Shown: positions 13,986-22,805, numbered from the stretch's first letter. The stretch is 64,000 nt of DNA from JAJYSO01 sp964586655 (GCA_964586655.1 CAZPGY010000014.1:1-64000); one strand, 5' to 3'. A program made the numbers and translations. The notes: generated by a model from the letters alone, not told the origin.

Positions 13986-16900
13986 TTAATTTATCTGAAT
14001 CAAACTTCCTTCTTGGGCATCTTTTACAATGGTGAGGGATTGTGGAATACGATCTTTCAGTTCCTCGACATGAGAAATGATGCCGACGATTTTGTTTTCT
14101 TTATTCAAATTGACCAAGGTCTCAAAAATGATGTTAACTGATTCTAAGTCCTGCGTTCCAAAGCCTTCATCTATAAAGAAGAAGTTTTTATCGGCTTTTG
14201 CATTGCGCTGAACGTTTTCGGCCAAAGCGAGGGCCAAAGCCAGAGACACCTGAAAGGCTTGTCCGCCGGAAAGGGTTTTGACACTCCGACTGCGGCCTTC
14301 ATTGAGGTGATCCACGATTTCAAAATCATTTTTTTCACTCAATCGCAAGCTCAGCTGATGCCGAGTCATACGATGGAAACGAACATTGGCCTGATCGCAC
14401 AGCTGGCTGAGGTAAATGGATGAAACATATTCTACAAAACCGGCTCCCTTAAACAGGTTCAGCATAGTTTTAAGGTTGGCCGCCCGATTTTGCTTCTTCC
14501 CCAATTCTTTTTCTAAACCTTGTTTTTTCTCCAAATCCTTTTCCAAGCGAGTTACCTCCTCCTTCAACTTGACAACTTTGTTATTGACTTCCTCGAGCTG
14601 CTTGCGAACTTTTTTCCAACTTTCTTCAACTTCTTTAAAGGATTCCGGGCTAAAAGAGGCTTCAGCTAATTTTGTTTTCAATTCTGAAATGCTGTTCTCC
14701 AAGGATTTATGGTCTATTCTGAATTTCTCTATTTTCCTGCGTTCGACCGAAACATCGAATTGTTGCTTTAAAACCGCGCGGACTTCCGCTATGGAAGAAA
14801 GTTGTTCTGCGGATAAATCTTTTGCGATCTTATCTTGGATTTCTTGGAGTTCCGATTGCAATTCCTCCACGCGTTCTTTAATGTTGTTAAGCTCGGTTTC
14901 TTGAGCCGAAATTTTCGGACGCAACCCATTAATCGCCTCTGTCAAATGCTGATGCTGCTCTTCAAGTGCTTTGTTTTCCTTTTTAAATCGCTCCAAATCT
15001 GCCGTCACTTCTTCGGGATTTTTTCTCTCATAAGCCGCCATATCCAAGTGTTTGAGATTGGATTTATACGTATCGATTTTCGTTTGCTTCTCCCCCACTT
15101 CCTTTTGAAGCCGGTGCAGCCTATGTTTGCAACGGTCGAGATACTGCCGTTTTTTTTCAAGATTTTTCCTATGATCGGCCAAAGCTTGGTCGGCCTGATC
15201 GATTTTCTTTTCCAACTCCTCCGCTGCTTCCTGTTTTGCTTTGAATTGTTTGGGGTTTTCAGGATCAAAATCCTCCCACACAAAATCGGCTCGTTGCTTT
15301 TCTATTGCTAAATCGAGTTGCTGAAGCTGCTCTCGCTCGTCATTTATTTGCTTTTCCAATTGCCGTTTTTCTTCTCGCTTTGCAATGACAGTTTTTTCCT
15401 TATCCTGTAATTCTTTATGCTGAGCCTCAAGATCCCGCAGCTCTTTTTCCAAAACATTCAATTCTCGAGAAACATCTTGTTCTTCGGCAATATGCGGATG
15501 ATCTGTAGCACCACACAAAGGACAGGCTTCCCCTTCGTGCAAAGCATGGGCATGCTCGGCCAATTTTTGTTGCACCCTTAAGGCTTCCTTTTGTTTATTA
15601 ATTCTTTTTTTCTGTTTTTCCCATTCCAATCGTTGCTTTTTGGAGGTCTCATCAAAAGTATTTAAATCCAGTCCCGCTGTCTTTAATTCTTCTACAAGCT
15701 TTTGAAGCGTTGTGGACAAGTGGGTTATTTTTTTCTGCTTATTTTTTTGATCAGACATTAAATGTTCCCATTTTGAAAACCAGGTTCCCACTTGTCGCAG
15801 AAGCACAGGATCGATTCGCTTTTTTTTATACTCCCGGAGTTTTTCTTCCTTTTCCTCACAAGTCGCTTTCAATTTTTTGAGCTCCTCTTTGGTGGTTTGA
15901 ACCAGCTGCTCTCCTTTTTTTTGACGCTCAGACAAGTCTCGAATCCCGGCTGAATGTGTCAAAATTTGAATAATAAATCGCAAGTCTTCCTCTTCAACCC
16001 TTTTTTGGGGCAATTCATCAACCGATGCTTTGATTTTCTTTAAGGCTTCCCGCTTCTCGTCAATTTCCTTTTGCAATTGCATCAGCTTCTCAGCCTTCTT
16101 TTGTCGCAGGCTTTTCTTTGCATCAACTTCTTTGCACAGCTTTTTCAGATCGACCAAAGGCTGGTAAAATACCGTGTAAAGTCGTTCATACCGATTTACT
16201 TGCTGCTCCAGTTTCTCATATTTTTCATACTGTTGTTTGCGCTTTTTAAACTCCTCTCGCTTCTGTTTTAATCGGTCAAAATCCTTTTTCAAGTGATTGA
16301 GATACTGATATTTTTGATCGATTTGATCATGCTTCTTTTTTACGCTTTCCTGTTCCGATACGGCCTTATTTAAAGTGTCTTTTTGCTGTTTGATTCCTTC
16401 TAAAGTCACCGCTTCATAGCCTTTCAACTCCCCTTCCAACTGATCTACATCAGACTGATTGGCCTTGAACAGTTTTGCGGTTTTATCCTGTAAATCATAC
16501 CGTTGAAGCTGAAAAATATCCTTGAGCATTCGGGTACGTTGAGCGGCAGTAAGCTCTAAAAACTCTCGGAATTTTCCCTGCGGAATAATCATCGTACGCT
16601 TAAAATGATGGTAGCTCAAATTGATGATTTTTTGAGCATCGGTATGTTCCAAGGGCAGCCACGCACCACTCTTATACGCATAAAAAATCACTTTGGGCGT
16701 GTGTACATCTTCAAAGTTTTTTGAATTGCGTTTAAACTCGCGAGTCACCCGGTACAAGGTGTTGTCGTAGTTATAAAAATCAAAGCCTATAAAAGCGCGA
16801 TTCGACTTGAGATTCATCATGTTATAACTGCGTTTATCCCGCGCATTCAAACGCTCGGTTTCTCCATACAAAGCAAAGCTTATGGCTTCTAAAATAGACG

Positions 16901-17024
16901 ACTTTCCCGAACCGGTGGCTCCAAAAATTCCGAATAAACCGGCATCGGTTAATCTTGTGAAATCAATGGTTTGCCGTTTCTGATAAGAGTAAATACCTTC
17001 TATGGTCAGTTGTTTGGGAATCAT
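13986..17024 (-). CDS. sbcC: SbcC (Rad50-like) ATPase subunit
   Basis: This 1012-residue SMC-type ATPase partners SbcD in the double-strand-break and hairpin-cleaving nuclease. Walker A (GATGSGKSS) is at residues 35-43 and the Q-loop IIPQGKFREFL near 145. Very long Lys/Glu/Gln-rich coiled-coil arms flank a zinc hook CPLCG near residue 497, and the C-terminal ABC signature (TLSGGQAFQVSLALALALA) and Walker B (FFIDEGFGTQD) complete it. The frame extends upstream to 17165, but the ATG at 17024, one base behind the sbcD stop, begins the conserved MIPKQLTIEGIYSYQ and is preferred. Confidence 0.96.
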   Translation of the reverse strand: MIPKQLTIEGIYSYQKRQTIDFTRLTDAGLFGIFGATGSGKSSILEAISFALYGETERLNARDKRSYNMMNLKSNRAFIGFDFYNYDNTLYRVTREFKRNSKNFEDVHTPKVIFYAYKSGAWLPLEHTDAQKIINLSYHHFKRTMIIPQGKFREFLELTAAQRTRMLKDIFQLQRYDLQDKTAKLFKANQSDVDQLEGELKGYEAVTLEGIKQQKDTLNKAVSEQESVKKKHDQIDQKYQYLNHLKKDFDRLKQKREEFKKRKQQYEKYEKLEQQVNRYERLYTVFYQPLVDLKKLCKEVDAKKSLRQKKAEKLMQLQKEIDEKREALKKIKASVDELPQKRVEEEDLRFIIQILTHSAGIRDLSERQKKGEQLVQTTKEELKKLKATCEEKEEKLREYKKKRIDPVLLRQVGTWFSKWEHLMSDQKNKQKKITHLSTTLQKLVEELKTAGLDLNTFDETSKKQRLEWEKQKKRINKQKEALRVQQKLAEHAHALHEGEACPLCGATDHPHIAEEQDVSRELNVLEKELRDLEAQHKELQDKEKTVIAKREEKRQLEKQINDEREQLQQLDLAIEKQRADFVWEDFDPENPKQFKAKQEAAEELEKKIDQADQALADHRKNLEKKRQYLDRCKHRLHRLQKEVGEKQTKIDTYKSNLKHLDMAAYERKNPEEVTADLERFKKENKALEEQHQHLTEAINGLRPKISAQETELNNIKERVEELQSELQEIQDKIAKDLSAEQLSSIAEVRAVLKQQFDVSVERRKIEKFRIDHKSLENSISELKTKLAEASFSPESFKEVEESWKKVRKQLEEVNNKVVKLKEEVTRLEKDLEKKQGLEKELGKKQNRAANLKTMLNLFKGAGFVEYVSSIYLSQLCDQANVRFHRMTRHQLSLRLSEKNDFEIVDHLNEGRSRSVKTLSGGQAFQVSLALALALAENVQRNAKADKNFFFIDEGFGTQDLESVNIIFETLVNLNKENKIVGIISHVEELKDRIPQSLTIVKDAQEGSLIQIN

Positions 17025-17025
17025 A

Positions 17026-18228
17026 TCAGCTGTTTCTAATTTCGTTAAACAATTCCATGAGTTCTTGATTGGGCGCTTGTCCGTCGTTTTTGGACTTAAA
17101 ATAGTCTTTAAACAAGGAAGCAGAATCCTGATTAAGATTAAGGGCTGCTTGCCCGTCAGAGGCAAATTCCTTATTTTTCATTTTGGGAATCAGATGGATA
17201 ATACCGCTGTGAGATTGATACAGGCGTTTTCGGTCTTCGGCCTTGAGGTAATCTTCGGTTTCCAAAGTCAGCTCGACCAAAGCCTCCTGATTGTCCCTTA
17301 ACCAAGCAAGCGCTTCTGTCATATCAGTGAATTTTTTTCGCTTTAAAGGTCGGCCTGATTTTAAATTGATGCGTTCTATCTGTGCTGTTTTTCCGGGTTC
17401 GACATCCACAATAGCCACTTGCTTTTGCTGTCCGGCTTCGGCAAAAGAATAAGCTAAAGGAGAACCACTGTAAATCACCGGTTGATGACTGCCCACATCT
17501 TGATAACGGTGTAAATGTCCGAGAGCGGCATATTGAATTTTTTGAGGAATCGCATCCGAATAAACCAAATCAGCATTACCTATATTCAACGGTTTTTCTC
17601 CTTCAGGTTCTTCCGATAATTCTGTTCCTCGTTGCCCCATAAACAAATGAGTCATCAATAAATTCACTCCTTTTTCATCAACATATTCATCGGCGAGCAG
17701 CTGCCATCTTTCTGTCAAACTCTCTTGTAGGGATTGGCGTTTGTCTTCATCGCCAAAATATGTTTTCAGGCGTACTTCATTGGCAAAAGCAGTGTGCAAG
17801 AGGCGAACCGGAAAATCAAATTGCGGCAAATGGAGTTCGATAAATCCCGGAGCGGTAGTCGCTACTTTAAAACCGGTTTCAAAAACCGGAACCGTATCGG
17901 TGGGACGCCCTATCAGAATAATTCCATTTTCTCGGGCCAACACATCGGCTACGTTTACTCGATCGGGAGAATCGTGGTTACCGGCAATCCCAATAACAGG
18001 CACTTTTCCGTTTTGCGTCAGCTTTTTTAAGGTTTTGTAAAGCAGTTCGACGGCCTCGTTGGGCGGATTAAAGGTATCGTACAAATCCCCGGCCACCAAA
18101 ACCAAATCCACCGCTTTTTCTCGGGCGATATGGGTAATTTCTTTTAAAACTTCCTCTTGCTCCGGCAAGCGGCTGTAATAATCTAATCGCTTGCCCAAAT
18201 GCCAGTCGGCGGTGTGTAAAATACGCAT
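17026..18228 (-). CDS. sbcD: SbcD (Mre11-like) nuclease subunit
   Basis: This 400-residue calcineurin-like phosphoesterase is the nuclease partner of SbcC. Metal-binding motifs appear in order: DWHLGK (7-12), GDLYD (near 47), GNHD (near 84), the HLFMG motif near 192 and GHLHR near 230. The C-terminal part caps the active site and contacts the ATPase. It is first in the operon, and its TGA is one base from the sbcC start, so the two are almost certainly co-translated. The length matches the family. Confidence 0.97.
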   Translation of the reverse strand: MRILHTADWHLGKRLDYYSRLPEQEEVLKEITHIAREKAVDLVLVAGDLYDTFNPPNEAVELLYKTLKKLTQNGKVPVIGIAGNHDSPDRVNVADVLARENGIILIGRPTDTVPVFETGFKVATTAPGFIELHLPQFDFPVRLLHTAFANEVRLKTYFGDEDKRQSLQESLTERWQLLADEYVDEKGVNLLMTHLFMGQRGTELSEEPEGEKPLNIGNADLVYSDAIPQKIQYAALGHLHRYQDVGSHQPVIYSGSPLAYSFAEAGQQKQVAIVDVEPGKTAQIERINLKSGRPLKRKKFTDMTEALAWLRDNQEALVELTLETEDYLKAEDRKRLYQSHSGIIHLIPKMKNKEFASDGQAALNLNQDSASLFKDYFKSKNDGQAPNQELMELFNEIRNS

Positions 18229-18456
18229 GTTTTATGTTTTTAATTGCCCGTTTATCAACAGCTGAGCTCCCTCATCGGCGGTTGCGTTATTATGCCGAAT
18301 CTACATACAAAACAGACCAATCCGAGGGATAATACCAAAAATAGCCTACAAATTAATCCAACTATTTAAGGCTAAAAGAAAAATTCTTTCAAAGATAAGG
18401 ATTCTATGGCTAATGCAATTCCCTTAAAAAGGGCCTGTCAAAAAAATGGATATTAA

Positions 18457-18556
18457 GGCACGCTGATGACGCTGATCATGCTGATTTTCGCTGGTTTAAT
18501 TGGTGACTTTTTTCCGCGTCGATCTGCTGAATCCGCGTTATCGGCGTGCTACCCTC
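18457..18556. repeat. GxxExxY-associated repeat, unit 1
   Basis: A roughly 100-bp unit begins GGCACGCTGATGACGCTGAT and ends in a GGCGTGCTA stretch, so its ends are inverted (GCACGC/GCGTGC). It matches the units at 18574-18643 and 19104-19203 nearly base for base over the first 35 bp. Confidence 0.85.
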
Positions 18557-18573
18557 ATCTACCTGGAAACAAA

Positions 18574-18643
18574 GGCACGCTAATGACGCTGATCATGCTG
18601 ATTTTCGCGGATTTGGTTGATGGTTTTTATCCGCGTGCTATTC
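18574..18643. repeat. GxxExxY-associated repeat, unit 2 (shortened)
   Basis: It begins GGCACGCTAATGACGCTGAT and ends CCGCGTGCTA. It lacks about 30 bp of the right part present in units 1 and 3. Confidence 0.85.
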
Positions 18644-18670
18644 TTTAAATAAACAACTAATTTATACAGA

Positions 18671-19051
18671 TTATTTATTCGAAAATATTTTTCGTTTAAA
18701 CTCCGGCTCCTGACCAAAATTGAATAATAACCCCACTTCTATCCGAGTAGCTTTTAGATAATTAATCAACTGAAATTCATGCTCTTCTCGTAGACTTTCA
18801 TAGGCCTTTAACTCAAGGATCACTTTATTATTTACAATCAGGTCTGCATAATACTCCCCCACTTCCACTTCCTTGTAAAATACTTTTATTTGCTTTTGCC
18901 TTTCCACAAAAAAATTCATTTGCCTTAACTCATAAAACAAAGCTTTTTCATACACTTTCTCCAAAAATCCAAATCCTAATTCATTATAAACTTTATAAAA
19001 AGAGTGAATTATTTGCCCAGTTAGCTCATGATATTTATAGTCGACTCTCAC
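18671..19051 (-). CDS. GxxExxY family protein
   Basis: This 126-residue protein has the naming motif GFGFLEKVYEKAL near residues 27-39 and the later core VGEYYADLIVNNKVILELKAYESL (about 64-87). That core resembles the D-x(n)-E-x-K active site of PD-(D/E)XK nuclease-fold proteins. It ends NYLKATRIEVGLLFNFG plus a short tail, typical for the family. GxxExxY genes occur in many genomes, often beside short repeats, with no proven function. Here repeat units lie on both sides (18457-18643 and 19104-19203), suggesting that gene and repeats move or act together. Confidence 0.9.
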   Translation of the reverse strand: MRVDYKYHELTGQIIHSFYKVYNELGFGFLEKVYEKALFYELRQMNFFVERQKQIKVFYKEVEVGEYYADLIVNNKVILELKAYESLREEHEFQLINYLKATRIEVGLLFNFGQEPEFKRKIFSNK

Positions 19052-19103
19052 AATACCTCGTTTTTTTACGAAGTTAACAAAATAATATTAATCTAAGCGG
19101 AAA

Positions 19104-19203
19104 AGCACGCTGATGACGCTGATCATGCTGATTTTCGCAGGTTTAGTTGGTGATTTTTTTCTGCGTCCATCTGCTTAATCTGCGTTATCGGCGTGCTATC
19201 CTC
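19104..19203. repeat. GxxExxY-associated repeat, unit 3
   Basis: It begins AGCACGCTGATGACGCTGAT and ends GCGTGCTATCCTC. It is collinear with unit 1 over its full length and lies upstream of the GxxExxY gene. Confidence 0.85.
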
Positions 19204-19253
19204 GTCTCTATAAAAACCTCATCATTTTCATTCCCCCATCCTTTTTAAATCCC

Positions 19254-19261
19254 TAAATTTG
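19254..19261 (+). promoter_or_regulatory. Candidate -7 box of nucleoid-associated protein gene
   Basis: TAAATTTG matches TAnnTTTG, 46 bp upstream of the ATG at 19308. Confidence 0.4.
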
Positions 19262-19307
19262 CAGTTTGAAAATTTGAACATAACCAGAAACCCAATTTTT
19301 ATACCCT

Positions 19308-20366
19308 ATGCTCAACCTCCATCCCGCACAAATCGAATCCCTGTCCATTCATCGTGTTGGTAATAAAAGTAGAAATGAAGGCATTTTTTTATCCGAAGAA
19401 GCCTATGAAATCAACGACGAATTGCACGCACTACTCAAAGAATATTTTCTCAAGCCCTTTCGCGACAAGGAAAAGAATTTCTATCAATTTGTTCACGAAA
19501 CAGATTTAGAATTTCACGAGTTATACGAGCAGGTCAACACTGTTTTCAACAATCCATTAAAAACCCATGAAGCTTCTAAACGCATTGCCAGGCTGTTGTT
19601 TGACCAGTCTACCCATCCACATATCAAATCAGGAGAAGTTTATGTAGTTTATTTTGAAAACATCTTATTAGACAACGAGCGCACCGAAGCAGTTGGTATT
19701 TTTAAATCGGAGTTGAAACACGATTTTTTACAGTTTCAAGAAAAAGCGGGCAATCTCAACATGCTGTTGGAACAGGGAGTTAACCTTAATAAACTGGACA
19801 AAGGAGCCGTCATTTTTAATGTCAACAAAGACGAAGGCTACAAAATTTTATCGGTAGATGCCAATCGATATGACACCAAATATTGGCTGGAGCAATTCTT
19901 AGGGGTAGATATTTTTGCTGATGAGAATTTTAATACCAAGAGCTATTTAAAATTCTGTCAGAATTTTGCCAAAGACGTGGTGCTCCCCGCAGAAGACAAA
20001 CAACAAGAAGTAATGTTTATGAACCGTGCGGTCAATCACTTTGCCAAGAATGATGATTTTAAAGAAGATGTTTTCCTCAATGAAGTGATGGAGAACCCCG
20101 ACTTGGTACCCGAGTTTCAAAATTATAAAACCGAGAAAGGCCCAAAATATAAAGTAGAAGACCTCACCGAATTTCCGGTTTCCAATACAGCTGTTTCTTC
20201 CGCGCGGAAAAAAATCAAAAGCATCATCAACTTGGATACCCATATTCAAATTAAAATGGATTTTGTCAACTCTGAAAGTGCCGATAAATTCATTGAAAAA
20301 GGATGGGATCCGGATCGGGAAATGTATTACTATTTGGTCTATTTTAATAACGAGGAGAAAAAATAA
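19308..20366 (+). CDS. Nucleoid-associated protein (NdpA/YejK family)
   Basis: This 352-residue soluble protein belongs to the 37-kDa nucleoid-associated family (NA37). Its N-terminus includes SIHRVGNKSRNEGIFLSEEAY, and the middle carries HIKSGEVYVVYFENILLDNERTEAVGIFKSE, both typical. Family members bind the nucleoid; their precise role is not settled. The C-terminal part is rich in Lys and charged residues. A predicted lipoprotein gene follows after 5 bp on the same strand, suggesting one transcript. Confidence 0.88.
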   Translation: MLNLHPAQIESLSIHRVGNKSRNEGIFLSEEAYEINDELHALLKEYFLKPFRDKEKNFYQFVHETDLEFHELYEQVNTVFNNPLKTHEASKRIARLLFDQSTHPHIKSGEVYVVYFENILLDNERTEAVGIFKSELKHDFLQFQEKAGNLNMLLEQGVNLNKLDKGAVIFNVNKDEGYKILSVDANRYDTKYWLEQFLGVDIFADENFNTKSYLKFCQNFAKDVVLPAEDKQQEVMFMNRAVNHFAKNDDFKEDVFLNEVMENPDLVPEFQNYKTEKGPKYKVEDLTEFPVSNTAVSSARKKIKSIINLDTHIQIKMDFVNSESADKFIEKGWDPDREMYYYLVYFNNEEKK

Positions 20367-20371
20367 AAACG

Positions 20372-21052
20372 ATGAACAAGCTATTAATCCCCATCAAGTT
20401 TAAACCCTTAATCCATTTTTCGCTGTGCTTTTTAATGGCACTGGCGCTATTGGCTTGCAAGGGGGAAAAGGAAACAGAAGATATTACCAAAACTCCCATC
20501 CCTGCTCAAATAAGTGAGGATTATGAGCCACGCCAGTTTCAAAAAATAGGGTTGGTCTACCAACATCCCGGAAAACACATGAAAGACGAAATTGAAGTCT
20601 ATGTTTCTAAAAAAGGAGACACCCTTCTCAATCAAGTCCGCCGTATTAAAAACGGGAAGATTGTTCGCTCAGCCAGTAAATTTTATACGCTAACACTCAA
20701 AGGAACAGCCACTGACTCTGTGTTAAAAGCTACCCTCAAGTTCTTTGCTCCGGCCGACACCATACCGCAACAAAGGCTAAAGGAACGCCAGGTGACTTTT
20801 ACTTATTTGCAAAGGGTGGGCAATACCATGAAATGGCAAGATATCACCACCGATACCAATGTTATTCAGTTTGACTTCAAACCATTTAACAAAAAGGTAT
20901 TTATAGGGTTTATTGCCGACTATCGCTACTTTAAAGTCGACGGTAACTCCGACCAATTTTTATTAATCAAGAATTTTTATGCTGTAGACACCGAAAAGAA
21001 AACCAAAAACCCCTTTATTCCGCTGTTAAAAAAAGAGAAACAAGCTCGTTAA
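20372..21052 (+). CDS. Hypothetical lipoprotein
   Basis: This 226-residue protein has a lipoprotein signal (LCFLMALALLACKG, Cys near 29) after a slightly long N-terminal region. The mature part is beta-rich, with alternating strands such as VYVSKKGDTLLNQVRRI and FIGFIADYRYFKV. No family is recognised. It follows the nucleoid-associated gene by 5 bp, and the palindromic repeat at 21198-21358 lies 145 bp behind it. Its location is presumably the periplasmic face of a membrane. Confidence 0.7.
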   Translation: MNKLLIPIKFKPLIHFSLCFLMALALLACKGEKETEDITKTPIPAQISEDYEPRQFQKIGLVYQHPGKHMKDEIEVYVSKKGDTLLNQVRRIKNGKIVRSASKFYTLTLKGTATDSVLKATLKFFAPADTIPQQRLKERQVTFTYLQRVGNTMKWQDITTDTNVIQFDFKPFNKKVFIGFIADYRYFKVDGNSDQFLLIKNFYAVDTEKKTKNPFIPLLKKEKQAR

Positions 21053-21197
21053 GCTTAATTTTGACGAGCTGTATCAATCATACATACAAAACAAACACAA
21101 ACCGGAATCGACAGGTATTGTTTACTTCGCTAAGCACACCAACGTAAAGTTTTATTCCGATGTGATAAATTCCGCTTCGAATTGTTTTGGCCTTTTA

Positions 21198-21358
21198 ATA
21201 CCAATTTTATTTATTAAATAGTCTAAGTATTTATAGGATAAATTTTAAAGTTCAAGGCAAAAAACGTAGGCATAGCCATAGCTATGACGAGGCTTTTTAA
21301 CGCAGAAATTTGAAATTTAGACATAAATATTGGGCTATTTTATATGTATAATTGGTAT
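21198..21358. repeat. ATACC/GGTAT palindromic element, copy B1
   Basis: This 161-bp imperfect palindrome has ends ATACCAATT and AATTGGTAT. The arms match over about 60 bp on each side (for example AAATAG...ATATTTAT and its complement) around a central GCATAGCCATAGCTATG core. It lies 13 bp behind the DUF3037 stop. The remainder of the 21053-21371 gap holds nothing recognisable. Confidence 0.8.
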
Positions 21359-21371
21359 AAGATAAGATTGA

Positions 21372-21758
21372 TCAAAGAACAAGCTCCTCAAACAAGCGAG
21401 AAAAGGTTTTTTCAAGGTGCTCGGTCTTCCCTACATGAGGTCTTGAGGTTTGAATCACCGAGCTTCGCACCGCGGTCAGCCAACGGAATCGCTCCGCGGC
21501 TTTTAGTTTCGCAATAGGAGAATCTGTGCTGCTCCCACGAGCAATTTCCTTAAAAGCCTTTAAGTTATCATCTACAAATGCTTTTTCGGTCTCGGGGCAA
21601 AACACTTCCAATAAATCGGCGTTAAGGTGGTAATCCATTTTTAGCCAATCCTTTCTTTTACACAGCATAGCCAAGCCTACATTGATGAACTCCTCCCGCT
21701 CAACACGAGGCACCAATCGAATTACAGCATACTCATACAAGTCGTTTTTGTCGTGCAT
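21372..21758 (-). CDS. DUF3037 protein, partner of HipA-like kinase
   Basis: This 128-residue protein belongs to DUF3037. The start YEYAVIRLVPRVEREEFINVGLAMLC and the later SPIAKLKAAERFRWLTAVRSSVIQTSRPHVG are the family signatures. It overlaps the HipA-like kinase gene upstream by 26 bp, so the two are translationally coupled. DUF3037 proteins recur beside HipA-like kinases and have no published biochemical role that I can cite with confidence; a regulator or substrate of the kinase is a reasonable inference. Confidence 0.87.
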   Translation of the reverse strand: MHDKNDLYEYAVIRLVPRVEREEFINVGLAMLCKRKDWLKMDYHLNADLLEVFCPETEKAFVDDNLKAFKEIARGSSTDSPIAKLKAAERFRWLTAVRSSVIQTSRPHVGKTEHLEKTFSRLFEELVL

Positions 21759-22530
21759 CTTCGGCTTCTTTTACAAAAAGATCGGTCCGGGCCAACCTCA
21801 AGGTTAAAAATTCTTTATAAACGTTTCTAATTTCTTTCGGGGTCAACTCGTTTTCTTCCCATTCCAACCATTCATCGGGCAATAAATCTACAATTTGCCC
21901 TATCACTTCAGGGGTCAATAATTGTCGTAGCCTCAAATCAACTGCTGATAATCGAGAAGCTCGGTGCAGCAACACATGATCTTTAATCAAGGGAAAAGGC
22001 GTTTGAGCTTTGTCGCGCCAATTTGCCCATGAATGATGAAAATACAGAGAAGCACCATGGTCAATCAGCCACAATTCTCGATGCCACATCAGCATATTCG
22101 TATTCCGGAACGTGCGGTCGATATTGGTTAAAAAAGCATCCAACCACACAATTTTCGAGGCGGTTTCTGCATCGACCTTCATCACTGCCGGATCAAAATT
22201 GATGGCACCGGAAAGGTAATGCAAAGCCAAATTCATTCCGGTACTCCATTTTAACAAATCTTGAATTTCTTCATCTCCTTCTGTGCGTCCAAAATCTGCT
22301 CCAAGATCGGCAAAAACCAATTCGGGGACTTTTAATCCTATCACACGAGCTACCTCGCCACCGATTAATTCGGCAATCAGCGCTTTGACTCCATGACCGG
22401 CACCCTTGAATTTTAGCACATACTTAAACCCGTCATCGGCATCAGCCAAAGCGGGCAAGGACCCGCCTTCACGCAAGGGAGTAATGTATCGCATCACCGT
22501 AACTCGCCGTAAATTTTCAATTTTTGACAT
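21733..22530 (-). CDS. HipA-like (HipA_2) kinase
   Basis: This 265-residue protein resembles the compact HipA family kinases. A nucleotide-binding N-lobe has FKYVLKFKGAGHGVKALIAE near 36-55. A C-lobe holds the catalytic and metal-binding segment WLDAFLTNIDRTFRNTNML, then LWLIDHGASLYFHH. It lacks the N-terminal subdomain of E. coli HipA (440 residues), and no HipB-like antitoxin gene is adjacent; instead DUF3037 overlaps its end. The ATG at 22530 is preferred over the TTG at 22536. Kinase activity and target are inferred. Confidence 0.82.
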   Translation of the reverse strand: MSKIENLRRVTVMRYITPLREGGSLPALADADDGFKYVLKFKGAGHGVKALIAELIGGEVARVIGLKVPELVFADLGADFGRTEGDEEIQDLLKWSTGMNLALHYLSGAINFDPAVMKVDAETASKIVWLDAFLTNIDRTFRNTNMLMWHRELWLIDHGASLYFHHSWANWRDKAQTPFPLIKDHVLLHRASRLSAVDLRLRQLLTPEVIGQIVDLLPDEWLEWEENELTPKEIRNVYKEFLTLRLARTDLFVKEAEDARQKRLV

Positions 22531-22668
22531 GGACAAAAATAAAGAAATAGAACATGAAATGGAAATAGAATTAACCGCCCTTTTTAGAAAGGTCTTTTAT
22601 TATTAGCCCTACTCCGTTTTATAAACTGAGCTTCCTTTTCAGCAGCTTGTTAAACGTTAAAAAAGTTA

Positions 22669-22722
22669 CCCTGTGAATCATCACGTAAATCCCGCACCTG
22701 CGGGACTGAAAGCAATTCACAA
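22669..22722. repeat. 54-bp direct repeat with hairpin, copy 1
   Basis: A 54-bp unit begins CCCTGTGAATCATCACGTAA. It carries an inner CCCGCA/TGCGGG hairpin and an outer GTGAAT/ATTCAC arm pair. It differs from copy 2 by one base. Confidence 0.9.
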
Positions 22723-22751
22723 CATATCGTGTGATGCAAAAAAATGAATGT

Positions 22752-22805
22752 CCCTGTGAATCATCACGTAAATCCCGCACCTGCGGGACTGAAAGCAGTT
22801 CACAA
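22752..22805. repeat. 54-bp direct repeat with hairpin, copy 2
   Basis: The second unit is identical to 22669-22722 except for A to G near its right end. The two units are 83 bp apart start to start, with an unrelated 29-bp spacer. Confidence 0.9.

Larger units (their letters stand above)
18229..18670. other. Intergenic region with GxxExxY-associated repeats
   Basis: No gene is supported. The right half holds two GC-richer repeat units (18457-18556 and 18574-18643). An ATACCAAAAATAGCC stretch at about 18327 resembles one end of the ATACC palindromic element family but has no opposite end. Confidence 0.5.

Noticed and set aside
14835..15311. 158-codon plus-strand frame rich in Phe and Leu
   Set aside because: It is the antisense shadow of the SbcC coiled coil, where Lys/Glu codons read as Phe/Leu on the other strand.
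22669..22805. CRISPR-like array suspected from the 54-bp repeats
   Set aside because: There are only two units, with hairpins and one 29-bp spacer; no further repeats and no cas genes are present.
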